Part shown: piece after piece, positions 9,210 through 17,300 of the stretch
Layout of the letters: every line of letters starts with the position of its first letter
How positions within the stretch are numbered: position 1 is the stretch's first letter
Source: CAVTPD01 sp963736575
Lineage (GTDB): Bacteria; Bacteroidota; Bacteroidia; Cytophagales; JAAEPT01
Direction: 5' to 3'
Assembly: GCA_963736575.1 (NCBI GenBank)
Contig: CAVTPD010000001.1
Span: 62,001 to 126,000 of the forward strand
Length of the DNA: 64,000 nt
Translations under genes and position numbers: made by a program
The notes under the pieces: generated by a model
What the model was told of the DNA's origin: nothing
The model's input: the letters and a program-made list of their open reading frames with translations, nothing else
Database searches by the model: none

Positions 9210-9237
9210 ACTTTAGATATCGCCCGTGGCTTGTCAA
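9210..9237 (-). promoter_or_regulatory. Sigma70-like promoter of rpmH-rnpA-yidC
   Basis: On the minus strand a perfect -35 box TTGACA (9232-9237) is followed after 16 bp by TAAAGT (9210-9215), four of six matches to the -10 consensus. It sits about 50 bp before the rpmH start, a normal leader length, and faces away from the HAD gene. Confidence 0.6.
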
Positions 9238-9313
9238 TGCGGCAATGGGAAATTTTCCAAGAAAAATTGCGCCTTGTCGGGACGGCGCGAGATTGGTTGC
9301 TTCTAACCCCGAC

Positions 9314-10195
9314 ATGGCCGCCCCGCAGAACACAATCGCACTGGTGTATGATTACGATCAGACGCTGAGCTCAAAATACATGCAGGACGACGTGCTGTTT
9401 CCCAAGTTCGGGATCGATCCCGTGCAGTTCTGGAAAAAGTGCAACTCACTCGTTCACGAGCAGAAATACGACGGTGAGCTGGCCTATATGAAGTGCCTTC
9501 TCGATTACCTCGGGATGGATCACGTTACGAACCAGATGCTTTCCGATCTCGGTGCCGGACTGACCTTTTTCCCGGGATTGCCCGAACTTTTCGAAGATTT
9601 ACCCAAAGCCGCTCTGCGGCCAGAACATGAGATTGCCGGGATCAAGGTGGAGCACTACATCATTTCTTCCGGACTGAAGGCGCTTTTGGACGGATCCCGG
9701 CTAAAGCCTTTCGTAAAAGAAATGTTCGGCTGCGAATTCGGAGAGGATGCCGAGGGGCGGATCAGTTTTCCGAAACGTGTCATTTCCCATACGACCAAGA
9801 CACAGTTCCTCTTTCGCATCAACAAGGGCATGCTTCGCTACGATCAGGACGTGAACGACCACATGCCACCGGAGCAGCGCCCGATCCCGTTCGAAAATAT
9901 GGTTTATGTGGGTGACGGGCCGACTGACGTTCCATGTTTCACCGTCGTCAATCGCAATGGAGGGCACGGAATCGCTGTCTACAATCCTGCGGACGAGACG
10001 GGGAAATCCTTTCGGAAATGCTTCGATCTCTGCACACATGCGGCCCGCGTGAAGCACATCGCTCCTGCTGACTATCGGGAAGGCTCCCATCTCTGGCTTT
10101 TGCTTAAGCAGATGGTAACGGAAACGGGGGACCGCATCATGCGCCGTCGCAATGAGGAGCGTGATAATGCGACGATAGCGGCCCCGACCTTCTAG
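9314..10195 (+). CDS. HAD-family hydrolase
   Basis: Haloacid-dehalogenase superfamily phosphohydrolase, 293 residues. Motif I is VYDYDQTLSS (D-x-D-x-T, nucleophile Asp at about residue 13) and motif IV is GDGPTDVPCF (G-D-G-x-T-D), both in the correct order; IISSGLK in the middle fits motif II (hydrophobic stretch ending in Ser). The large cap region between motifs I and II suggests a C1/C2-capped enzyme, but the substrate cannot be inferred. The frame is open back to 8867, but that stretch overlaps rpmH and rnpA on the other strand; the ATG at 9314 places the nucleophile motif at the expected distance from the N-terminus. It is followed by mpl after 7 bp, so the two are probably cotranscribed. 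Confidence 0.85.
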   Translation: MAAPQNTIALVYDYDQTLSSKYMQDDVLFPKFGIDPVQFWKKCNSLVHEQKYDGELAYMKCLLDYLGMDHVTNQMLSDLGAGLTFFPGLPELFEDLPKAALRPEHEIAGIKVEHYIISSGLKALLDGSRLKPFVKEMFGCEFGEDAEGRISFPKRVISHTTKTQFLFRINKGMLRYDQDVNDHMPPEQRPIPFENMVYVGDGPTDVPCFTVVNRNGGHGIAVYNPADETGKSFRKCFDLCTHAARVKHIAPADYREGSHLWLLLKQMVTETGDRIMRRRNEERDNATIAAPTF

Positions 10196-10202
10196 AATTC
10201 TT

Positions 10203-11585
10203 ATGTCTGAGAAAAATCACTTTCACTTCACGGGCATTTGCGGCACGGCCATGGGCGCGGTCGCGGCCGCCATGAAAAGACGGGGCTTCACCGTTACCGG
10301 CAGCGATACGAATGTCTATCCGCCCATGTCGGATTTTCTTCGCGGCGAGGGGATCGATATCGCCGAAGGTTATCACGAGAAAAACATTCCTGAGGGCGTT
10401 GACGTGGTGGTGATTGGGAATGCGATCTCAAGAGGCAATCCGGAAGCGGAAGCAGCGCTTGACCGGAAACTGCTGTATCATTCGTTGCCCGAGGTGATGA
10501 AAGACCATTTCCTCCGGGGAAAACGGAACTTCGTTGTGACTGGTACACATGGGAAAACGACCACATCCTCTATATTGGCGTGGCTCTTTACTCACGCAGC
10601 GCGCGATCCGGGCTTCATGATCGGCGGCCTTCCGAAAAATCTCGGCTGCGGTGCGCGCTTTCCTAACTCCGAATACAACGTCCTCGAAGGCGACGAATAC
10701 GATACCGCCTTCTTCGACAAGCGTTCCAAATTCCTACATTATCTGCCGGAATGCGTTGTCGTGAACAACATCGAGTTCGATCATGCCGACATCTATAACA
10801 ATGTTGAGGAGATCAAACTCAGCTTTAAAAGACTACTTAATGTGGTGCCGGGCAATGGCAAAGCGCTCGTCAACGGTGATGAACAAAACTGCCTCGACGT
10901 TTCAGAAAACGCCCCTTGCCCTGTCGATACAATCGGACTTGGTGAATCCAACTCTCGACAGATCACCGGAATCAAATACGATGAGTCCAGTAGTTCATTC
11001 GTTCTCGACGGGGAGGAATTCACAATCCCTATGACGGGAGAGTTCAATGTTCGAAATGCGGCCATGGCAGTCGCCGCCGCAAAGTTCGGAAATATTCCAA
11101 CCAAGGAAATTCGCGAGGGATTGCTGGCATTCGAAGGTGTGGCACGTCGCCAGGAACTGAAAGGCGAGAAAAACGGAATCAGGATCGTGGACGATTTCGC
11201 ACACCATCCGACTGCCATTCGGCTCGCCGTCCAAAGCATGCGCCAGAAATATCCGGATTCACGTTTATGGATTCTTTTCGAGGCACGATCAAACACTACG
11301 CGTCGCGCCGTTTTCCAAAAGGAGCTGGCCGAGGCCCTCGCGCTCGCAGACTTCGCGGTTGTCGCCGCCATCCCTGATCTCCACAAGATTCCGGAAAACG
11401 ATAGGCTTGATCCTGAAAAGCTTTCAGCCGACATCGCAGCCGGCGGTGGCAGAGGTTACTACCTTGCCGACAATGACGCGATCATTTCACAGGTAAAATC
11501 CGAGGCAAAATCCGGCGACGTCGTGGCGGTTCTTTCAAACGGGGGTTTCGGCGGAATTCACAAACGGCTGTTGGAAGAATTGTGA
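10203..11585 (+). CDS. mpl: Mpl, murein peptide ligase
   Basis: UDP-N-acetylmuramate:L-alanyl-gamma-D-glutamyl-meso-diaminopimelate ligase, which re-attaches recycled murein tripeptide to UDP-MurNAc in peptidoglycan recycling. The 460-residue product starts with the MurC-like Rossmann segment HFTGICGTAMGAVAAAMKRRG (the Mpl-type I-C-G-T-F/A-M), has the ATP loop VVTGTHGKTTTSS at about residue 110, and the Mur-ligase C-terminal region with VDDFAHHPTAIR and LFEARSNTTRR, the latter a known Mpl/MurC-type segment. Length matches Mpl (about 450-460). It immediately follows the HAD gene and precedes the tRNA-Ser gene. Confidence 0.94.
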   Translation: MSEKNHFHFTGICGTAMGAVAAAMKRRGFTVTGSDTNVYPPMSDFLRGEGIDIAEGYHEKNIPEGVDVVVIGNAISRGNPEAEAALDRKLLYHSLPEVMKDHFLRGKRNFVVTGTHGKTTTSSILAWLFTHAARDPGFMIGGLPKNLGCGARFPNSEYNVLEGDEYDTAFFDKRSKFLHYLPECVVVNNIEFDHADIYNNVEEIKLSFKRLLNVVPGNGKALVNGDEQNCLDVSENAPCPVDTIGLGESNSRQITGIKYDESSSSFVLDGEEFTIPMTGEFNVRNAAMAVAAAKFGNIPTKEIREGLLAFEGVARRQELKGEKNGIRIVDDFAHHPTAIRLAVQSMRQKYPDSRLWILFEARSNTTRRAVFQKELAEALALADFAVVAAIPDLHKIPENDRLDPEKLSADIAAGGGRGYYLADNDAIISQVKSEAKSGDVVAVLSNGGFGGIHKRLLEEL

Positions 11586-11646
11586 CCGATTGTTCGCTTT
11601 ACAATTTCCCCGTCATCCCGCAATTTTCGCGCCCCCGCTCAATTCA

Positions 11647-11738
11647 GGACAGATGGCTGAGCTCGGTTTAAGGCACACGATTCGAAATCGTGCGTGGGGT
11701 TAAACTCACCGTGGGTTCGAATCCCACTCTGTCCGCCA
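11647..11738 (+). tRNA. tRNA-Ser (CGA)
   Basis: Cloverleaf with acceptor arms GGACAGA / TCTGTCC, discriminator G and an encoded CCA (11736-11738). The anticodon stem is CACGA/TCGTG around loop TTCGAAA, giving anticodon CGA (reads UCG). The long variable arm (between about 11692 and 11708) and the GTGGG-TTCGAAT-CCCAC T-arm fit class II tRNA-Ser. A Mu-like element begins just past its 3' end; the tRNA is intact. Confidence 0.95.
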
Positions 11739-11751
11739 CTTTTTGGAATCA

Positions 11752-11804
11752 GTCTGCGGTAATCGGCAGCCTAAATGACAAAAGTCCGCAGGGAAATGAC
11801 AAAA
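11752..11804 (+). repeat. Left-end transposase-site-like repeats
   Basis: Two tandem sites 22 bp apart: TCGGCAGCCTAAATGACAAA (from 11763) and TCCGCAGGGAAATGACAAAA (11785-11804), preceded by a partial copy TCTGCGGTAAT at 11753. Matching sites in inverted orientation occur at the other end of the element, as expected for MuA-type end-binding sites. Functional assignment is inference. Confidence 0.5.
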
Positions 11805-11938
11805 AAGACTAGTCTTGAATCTAAAATCTGACAGATTTCAGGGCCTTTATAGAGGGAAAGAAGGGTGCATGCAGGCCGCGTCCAGTTTGCTCATAAGGGC
11901 GAAGCGTGATCCGCTTATTACTGGGTTGCCGATCGACC

Positions 11939-12214
11939 CTAATCTGATTTTTGCCCCCATTTTTGAAGGACTTCGAAAATCTCTTTGGTCGTTTGCAAGC
12001 GTCCTCGTGCCAAGCCAACGTCTAGGGAAACTTTGGCGATTTCAACCAATAGCTCATGAAGCTTTTCAAGGTTGTTACAAACCATTGACTCTTTCGCCTG
12101 CTCTAAAAGAAGGCTGACTGCACCACGATCAGCTGCCGAATTAATCGGCAGGTCGGACAAGTATTTTGAAAAGTGAGCGACAATCGCGCTCTCTAAAGAT
12201 TCGGCATCACTCAT
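11939..12214 (-). CDS. Small hypothetical protein of the Mu-like element
   Basis: A 91-residue acidic, helical protein (MSDAESLESAIVAHFSKYLS...). No known domain recognised, no signal peptide or membrane segment. Its start overlaps the stop of the preceding gene by 8 bp, the tight coupling seen in phage operons, and it is the last gene before the element's left end. Function unknown. Confidence 0.6.
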   Translation of the reverse strand: MSDAESLESAIVAHFSKYLSDLPINSAADRGAVSLLLEQAKESMVCNNLEKLHELLVEIAKVSLDVGLARGRLQTTKEIFEVLQKWGQKSD

Positions 12215-12386
12215 AAAAATTGATTTCTTTTATCGCAATCCAAACGGCCTCCGATCGATCATTTATTGGCGGGACGTTTACGACGGCGGGATTGGGTATG
12301 TCCTCTTTATATCGGAAAGCCCCGGCAAACGCTAAAAAAATTCGTTGGTCGAAAAGATCATCCGCCTCCGAGCGCTCCCCGTTCAT
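12207..12386 (-). CDS. Very small hypothetical protein of the Mu-like element
   Basis: A 59-residue frame starting at the ATG at 12384-12386, inside the last codons of the tape-measure-like gene, and ending 8 bp into the next gene. The frame is open further upstream to 12470, but overlap with the upstream gene makes the internal ATG more likely. The sequence (MNGERSEADDLFDQRIFLAF...) resembles no family I recognise. The chain of overlapping starts and stops is the main support that it is translated. Confidence 0.45.
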   Translation of the reverse strand: MNGERSEADDLFDQRIFLAFAGAFRYKEDIPNPAVVNVPPINDRSEAVWIAIKEINFYE

Positions 12387-13986
12387 TGACCTGCGACCTA
12401 AGATCATCCAATTGTTTTTTGAGCGATTGATATTGAACCGCCTGATCTTGAAATCCCTTGAGGACGGCATTGTTGAATGCCTCCCTCGAAGCTTTAGCTA
12501 CCGCCGCGATGTTGCCAAGTTCCGCCAACTGCTCACTGTCCGGGGTGCTGTCGGTGAGGATCTTCTTCACTGCGTCGAGTGCGAATGCGGCTGTGGAATC
12601 CCCCGTCTCCGACACGATACGCCCTAGCTCGTCCCGAAGCTTCTCCGCCTCCCCTGTCACATCCGTTTTGAGTCTTTCGGTCAGTGCTGTTGTTTCCGAG
12701 GCAATCGCCGCCGATGTCTCGATCCGGATCTGGTCAATTTTCGCCGCGATAACCGTGCGCTCGGTTGCAAAATCCGCTTCCGCTTTTTCCAAGGCTGCCT
12801 GTGCTTGACGGGTATCCACTTCGGCACCCTCGACGGCCTGCTTGCCCTTTTCCAATGAGGCCAGGGCAGTATCAAGGGCCAGCTGGGCCTCTCTTTGTGC
12901 CGCTAGATTTTCCTCGGGCACCGCGCCCGACGCCTTTGCTATTTCCACATCCAGGCGCGTCCTTTTGAAGGTATCATCCGCATTCTTGGCATCAAGCTCC
13001 AGTGCATCGGCAGCACGTTTCTTTTCCTGCTCGGCCTCGAAAGCATTCTGGACTTTGAGAGCCGCTTCCGCGATCGCGACCTCTAGTTTCTCGAGGCTCT
13101 CTTGCGTCTTTGCCGTGTTGATCACCTCATCGAACTTGGCTCGCTCAGCTCGGACGAGTTCCGGAGCCTCGCCCGCCGCAATACGCTCGCTGTCCGCCGC
13201 TTTTGCCGCCGCCGCGTCGCGTGTTCTCTCCGCGTCGAGTATCCTCTGCCTGCGCTCCAGTTCGTCATTCTCCTTCGATAGGAGCAACCCCGCCTCACGC
13301 AGCTTCGTGAGCCGCATGGAGGTCTCCGCTTCCGCAAAATCGTCGATTGCGGTTCGCGCCCGTTCAAGCTGAAATGCCATCGCGTCGGCCTGCTGTTTTC
13401 CCTCGCGGATACTGTCAAGATCAAGCAATCCATTCAGCGAAGCTTCGTAGATGGTCCCGATAAGTTCCTTCACCTTCCCGAGGGGATTTGCCACGGCCTT
13501 GACCGCCTCGAAGAATGCGAACGATTCGGGATTCCCTTCCTTAAGTTGATCGATATTTGCACCGGCCTCTTCCAGCTTGACCAAGGAGTCCCCGATAAGC
13601 TTGTTCGACGCCCCGGCCGCGGCTGTGATCACTGCGTATGCCCCGCCGACTTTTGCCAGCGTCCCGATCAGCTCTTTGTTCTTTGCAATTTCCTGAACCT
13701 TGCCCGCAAGCCCTTTGGCGGACGCTGCGGTGGCAACCTCGGCGGTTCGAGACTCCTCCTGCTGCGCCAGCGTCTTGTCGAAACTTGCAAGGATGGATTC
13801 TTTTTGTGCCTCCGTCTCCTCGCGGTGGGCTTGCGAGAGCCTTTCCAGCTCGCGGGCAGCGTCGGGATTGGCGTTGGAGACGTCCGCCTTCCTGGCTACA
13901 TCGTCCAGGGCTTTTTCAATTTCCTCCGCCCCGGAGGTGTCCGCTTCCGTCTTGATCCCAATATTGATTTCCTTGTCGTTAGCCAT
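12358..13986 (-). CDS. Tape-measure-like coiled-coil protein
   Basis: A 542-residue protein, Ala/Glu/Lys/Leu-rich and predicted almost wholly helical with long heptad stretches from about residue 190 to the end. The N-terminus NIGIKTEADTSGAEEIEKAL resembles the start of phage tail tape-measure and minor tail proteins, which often open with a beta strand followed by a T-D-T-S-G-A helix pattern. A short hydrophobic patch (GTLAKVGGAYAVITAAAGAS, about residues 108-127) is also common in tape-measure proteins. At 542 residues it is short for a Mu-type tape measure, and no tail tube or sheath gene is visible nearby, so the assignment is tentative; a generic coiled-coil structural protein is the alternative. 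A fair RBS (AAGGAAA) precedes the start. Confidence 0.55.
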   Translation of the reverse strand: MANDKEINIGIKTEADTSGAEEIEKALDDVARKADVSNANPDAARELERLSQAHREETEAQKESILASFDKTLAQQEESRTAEVATAASAKGLAGKVQEIAKNKELIGTLAKVGGAYAVITAAAGASNKLIGDSLVKLEEAGANIDQLKEGNPESFAFFEAVKAVANPLGKVKELIGTIYEASLNGLLDLDSIREGKQQADAMAFQLERARTAIDDFAEAETSMRLTKLREAGLLLSKENDELERRQRILDAERTRDAAAAKAADSERIAAGEAPELVRAERAKFDEVINTAKTQESLEKLEVAIAEAALKVQNAFEAEQEKKRAADALELDAKNADDTFKRTRLDVEIAKASGAVPEENLAAQREAQLALDTALASLEKGKQAVEGAEVDTRQAQAALEKAEADFATERTVIAAKIDQIRIETSAAIASETTALTERLKTDVTGEAEKLRDELGRIVSETGDSTAAFALDAVKKILTDSTPDSEQLAELGNIAAVAKASREAFNNAVLKGFQDQAVQYQSLKKQLDDLRSQVNERGALGGG

Positions 13987-14019
13987 TTCAGTATTTCCTT
14001 ATAGTGTTTTTCATCTGCT

Positions 14020-14148
14020 TCTGATCTCCCGATTCCGTGGCAACCCCTTGCCTTTTCCCATGCCTCCCATAAAAATGAGAACCAAGGCCCAGGGCTAACG
14101 TCCGACGTACGATTGGCAGAAGGATTGCCACGGAAGCGGAGAATCAGA
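14020..14148. repeat. Imperfect long inverted repeat (MITE-like)
   Basis: Arms of about 33 bp at 14020-14052 and 14115-14148 are inverted copies sharing TTCCGTGGCAA at the core and TCTGAT at the outer edge, with several mismatches. The 62 bp between them holds no ORF. The unit lies in the gap between two minus-strand element genes, reaching close to the downstream RBS, and could fold as an mRNA hairpin or be a small non-autonomous insertion. Confidence 0.5.
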
Positions 14149-14173
14149 GCGGATATGTTCCATTTTGAACGAA

Positions 14174-14201
14174 GCACCGCCAGCCGCTTGGCTGGCGGTG
14201 C
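14174..14201 (-). terminator. Strong hairpin downstream of coiled-coil gene
   Basis: A perfect 12-bp palindrome, arms GCACCGCCAGCC / GGCTGGCGGTGC with loop GCTT, starting 8 bp past the stop at 14209 on the minus strand. Only a weak T run follows in the direction of transcription, so it may act as a terminator or as an mRNA 3'-end stabiliser. Confidence 0.55.
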
Positions 14202-14208
14202 GTGTTGC

Positions 14209-15102
14209 TCAAGCGGCGACTGATGTGATGCCGCTCTCAATATGACACGCTTGTATAATTGCGCGGGCGATGATGGCAGCGGCGTCAGCCTTCACCTTCA
14301 ATTCCATGTTGGAAGTTTGGAGTTCCGCAATCATGGAGGTTGCATCCTCTTCAGCTGCGGTGACTCCTTCGCGGATGGGCGGAAGCTTTGTTTCAAGTTC
14401 GGTGAGGCGTTCAATCTCCTCAAAATTCAACCTGTTGGAAATTTTCTCGTTCACCTCTTCGACCTGGACTTTTAGACCTGCGATGTGTTTTAGAACCCCG
14501 GATCTTGTCGGCTCACCTGAGTATGTGCCTTTGGAGATCCTCCATTGCATCTCTTCGTTAAATACCGCCTCCATACGATCATGGCGACGCTCCTTCCAGT
14601 CACCATTATTAAGGTAATGTTCAAGGTCGGCGATCTCCTCCTCCAGGTTTTCGGTACTTGGCATTTCCCCTCGAAAATTGCGGGTGTCCCGAAACTTGAG
14701 CGTAGATAGTTCCGATTCCATTGCTTCCGTTTCCTTCTTGAGTTGATCCAGGGTGGCGTTCTGTTCGGCAGCGGCTGCAACCATTCGATTGTGTGTTTCA
14801 ACGGCTGGCATTAGCCCATCGAAAATATTTGATAGTTTCCTTTGCGCCGATACTTCCGCGAGCTTTGCAGGATTGGTAGTGCCTGTGATTGGTTGGAATT
14901 TTTCGGATGCTTCCATCACCTCGCACCATGCGCGGCGATGGGCGGATTCGATCCGGCGGACTGTCATATTCGCTGCGAAATCCTCAGGACTCTCAGTGGT
15001 GACTTGTTCAAGGATGGCGGTGAATCCTTCTACATCCAGGGGAAGCAAAAGGGCTGTCGTTTCGGCGGGTGTTGTCCCGGCAGTGGTCGTTTCGTTTTTC
15101 AT
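14209..15102 (-). CDS. Coiled-coil hypothetical protein of the Mu-like element
   Basis: A 297-residue protein with a Thr-rich N-terminus (MKNETTTAGTTPAETTALLL), a helical middle rich in Glu/Lys/Gln and two coiled-coil stretches (about residues 108-150 and 200-270). No catalytic motif, signal peptide or membrane helix. It lies between the zinc-ribbon gene and a strong hairpin, so it may end a transcript that starts at the portal gene. In position it stands where a Mu-type phage would have head genes (protease/scaffold, coat), but no similarity to those was recognised. Function unknown. Confidence 0.55.
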   Translation of the reverse strand: MKNETTTAGTTPAETTALLLPLDVEGFTAILEQVTTESPEDFAANMTVRRIESAHRRAWCEVMEASEKFQPITGTTNPAKLAEVSAQRKLSNIFDGLMPAVETHNRMVAAAAEQNATLDQLKKETEAMESELSTLKFRDTRNFRGEMPSTENLEEEIADLEHYLNNGDWKERRHDRMEAVFNEEMQWRISKGTYSGEPTRSGVLKHIAGLKVQVEEVNEKISNRLNFEEIERLTELETKLPPIREGVTAAEEDATSMIAELQTSNMELKVKADAAAIIARAIIQACHIESGITSVAA

Positions 15103-15138
15103 ATGATTTATAATTTTTTCGGTTGGAGAATTGGAGGC

Positions 15139-15507
15139 TTAGACGCGCGGGTTTCCCAGTCGCGCCCATGAAGCCACTGGAGTGATGGAATCACAGCGGG
15201 TGCACTTCACCGCGTCGCCGTCGTATTCCGTGCCATCTTTCCGTTCAGAGATCCAAGGTAGGACTTCCAGGCTATCAGTGCTTTTGCAGAAAGGGCATGG
15301 AATCGCAACCAGGGCTTTATCATTCAATTTGGCGCAACGTCCCAAAACCGCCTTGCGGATGAAGTGGTCAACAGGTTGCCCCGTTTTGGCCGCGCATTCC
15401 TTGATCTCCATTTCTTCCTCGTCAGTGATTCCAATCGGGATCGGTGCGGCGGCTTCGGATCCTTTGGTCTCTTCCAATGCTCCGGCAGAGTCTGTTTTTG
15501 TTTTCAT
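15139..15507 (-). CDS. Zinc-ribbon protein (Lar-like C-terminus)
   Basis: A 122-residue protein. Residues about 29-55 read like a short DNA-binding or ribbon-helix-helix-type segment (DEEEMEIKECAAKTGQPVDH), and residues about 70-115 carry CPFC...CTRC, a four-cysteine zinc ribbon with the spacing and ending (T-P-V-A-S-W) seen in the Lar family of phage restriction-alleviation proteins. The function is inferred from that resemblance only; a generic zinc-binding phage protein is equally possible. Its start overlaps the portal gene's stop by 4 bp, so the two are translationally coupled. Confidence 0.55.
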   Translation of the reverse strand: MKTKTDSAGALEETKGSEAAAPIPIGITDEEEMEIKECAAKTGQPVDHFIRKAVLGRCAKLNDKALVAIPCPFCKSTDSLEVLPWISERKDGTEYDGDAVKCTRCDSITPVASWARLGNPRV

Positions 15508-17081
15508 AATGGATTGGTCGATGGTTTGTTCTTATTTATCACTGCGGCTCCAAGTGCCGCTTCGATTTCTGCGGCTATCTCCGCCGCATGCTTTACGTCG
15601 AAAAATTCCGGAAGCTCCTGAGCCATTTCCTCGAATCCCTGCATCCATTCCGCATTGGTTGTGCCGCCGCCCTGAATGGCATTTGCAAGCCGCTCCATAA
15701 CCGGCTGCACCGGTGCAAGTGCATCCGTAGAAACACCGAGGGACGTGGCGAGCGAGCCTTCAAAAAGCGCCCTTTGATCCGTGGAGGCATTAACAGCGTC
15801 CACTGGCCCATCCTTGCGGGGCGGAATAGGTGGTGCCGCCGTTTCGCCAAGTGCCTTTTCGCCCGCGTCCGCCTCGGTAATGTTGAAGCGGTTCACAAAC
15901 CAGCTCTTATCGATTCGGACGCCGAGTTCCCGCGCGGTTTTGACGTTTGCCAGTTCCTTGGCGACCCCGGCGAATGTCTTCATCCGGAGACGGATTTTCA
16001 CGAGCACCGGCGCATCTTTTCCGAAGCGGTATTCGATCACCCGGCGGGTGAGGTTCGCGTTCAAAGTCTCCTCAACCCATGTCGCGTTGTCCGCATCGAG
16101 TTCGTCGGTCTCATCCTTCTGGGGATTCGACCCTACTCCGTTTTCACGGCTCATGGTGGAAAGATCCCCGCCGCGCCATAGCATCACCTGCGCACGGTCC
16201 ATGCGGTCAACAAGTTTTTCGTAAGGAATCTCGCCCTTGGCAGCCAGGGAAAGCACTTCGATCTCATCCGAGGTATTGATTACCCCGCCGAACTCCGCGC
16301 CCAAGCTCGCAACCGCCTCCCGCATCTCGCTCCAACCCGCCTCGCCTTTCTTGGCGTTCGTCTTCCCGAGGAAAGCGGGCATTCCGTGCCGGTCGCAATA
16401 GGTTAGCCAGTCCTGCAACGGGATCTGCTTGAACATCCGCGCGATCGCACTGGCCAACATCACGCCGCGCCCCTTGGAAACCATCCAGGCCGATTGCCCG
16501 CCGTAATGCGCCAGATCGCGGCCAAATTGGGAATATTGCGTCGGCAGGAATCGCAAGCGCCCTGTCGTCACTTCGAAAAACCACAGCGGCACTTTCACCA
16601 GGCGTGCACGCAGCCCGCCCGGTGTCGGCGTCCAGACAATATGGTGCGCGGCATACATCTTCTCATAGGCATCCATTATCTGCTGAACAAGCAGGCGCAT
16701 CCCGCCGCTCTCTTCCAGGTCCAGCGCATCGCCGGTGGAAATGTTCGCATAGAATCCCTCTATGTATTCCCGCTGCTTTTCCGCATCCGCCGTTTTCTCT
16801 TTGGCTAGCCCGTCGACAAACACCACGTCGTAACCATGGCGCGAGACCGCAGCCTTCGCTTTCGGTGCCACGGTTGAAATCGTGTCATCGTGCTTCTCCA
16901 GCCATTCCATTACCCATGCCAGAGGTGCCACATGCCCTCGCCAAAACTGCTGAAGCTGCCTTGTCAGGATATCCGGGGTCCAGTTGGCCAGAGGGTTGAA
17001 ACGAAACTCGCGATCCATCTTCACCCGCTCCGCCGTGACGGGCTTGTTGTCGGCACCAAAAATCACCGGATTTCCGTTCAT
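15504..17081 (-). CDS. Mu gp29-like portal protein (DUF935)
   Basis: Portal protein of the Mu gp29/DUF935 family, the dodecameric ring through which DNA enters the phage head. From the ATG at 17079-17081 the product has 525 residues, the usual length. Supporting segments: the N-terminal QLQQFWRGHVAPLAWVMEWL region, the central SKGRGVMLASAIARMFKQIP followed by DWLTYCDRHGMPAFLGK (typical DUF935 W-x-x-f-x-x-x-x-G-x-P), and ALDLEESGG earlier. The frame is open 36 codons further upstream, but the purine-rich RBS GGGAGGGGAGGG directly before this ATG decides the start. Terminase (gp28) upstream and the gp30/coat genes downstream, its usual partners in Mu, are missing. Confidence 0.82.
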   Translation of the reverse strand: MNGNPVIFGADNKPVTAERVKMDREFRFNPLANWTPDILTRQLQQFWRGHVAPLAWVMEWLEKHDDTISTVAPKAKAAVSRHGYDVVFVDGLAKEKTADAEKQREYIEGFYANISTGDALDLEESGGMRLLVQQIMDAYEKMYAAHHIVWTPTPGGLRARLVKVPLWFFEVTTGRLRFLPTQYSQFGRDLAHYGGQSAWMVSKGRGVMLASAIARMFKQIPLQDWLTYCDRHGMPAFLGKTNAKKGEAGWSEMREAVASLGAEFGGVINTSDEIEVLSLAAKGEIPYEKLVDRMDRAQVMLWRGGDLSTMSRENGVGSNPQKDETDELDADNATWVEETLNANLTRRVIEYRFGKDAPVLVKIRLRMKTFAGVAKELANVKTARELGVRIDKSWFVNRFNITEADAGEKALGETAAPPIPPRKDGPVDAVNASTDQRALFEGSLATSLGVSTDALAPVQPVMERLANAIQGGGTTNAEWMQGFEEMAQELPEFFDVKHAAEIAAEIEAALGAAVINKNKPSTNPL

Positions 17082-17300
17082 CCCTCCCCTCCCATCGCTG
17101 AAGATCTCTGACTTGCGCGTGGGTGCCTTGCATCTCCATGCAAACAGGAGATCTCGGGAGACGTGCGGCAAAGTTGGGCGCTCGCGCACCCCCCCCTAGA
17201 ATTGCCCCTCAGGGCGTTTTCGGAAATGGTGCCAATCCGACGGGAATCAATGTTGTTTTTCATTACGTGGTCTCTGCTGTGGTTTGCGGGTTCGAAAAAA
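17082..17300. other. Gap between MuB-like and portal genes
   Basis: 219 bp between the ATPase stop and the portal start. On the minus strand it contains a short reading frame starting MKNNIDSRRIGTISE (from 17260) that runs into a run of eight G (C at 17189-17196 on the plus strand), a slippage-prone tract; whether this is a tiny gene, a frameshifted remnant or leader RNA cannot be decided. This is the natural place for a promoter of the late genes. Confidence 0.35.

Noticed and set aside
8867..9313. Long N-terminal extension of the HAD-hydrolase frame
   Set aside because: It overlaps rpmH and rnpA on the other strand and would put the HAD nucleophile motif about 160 residues from the N-terminus; the ATG at 9314 gives a normal HAD start.
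8585..9313. Chromosomal origin near rnpA-rpmH
   Set aside because: This gene pair is often near oriC, but no dnaA, dnaN or cluster of DnaA boxes is seen in the surrounding sequence.
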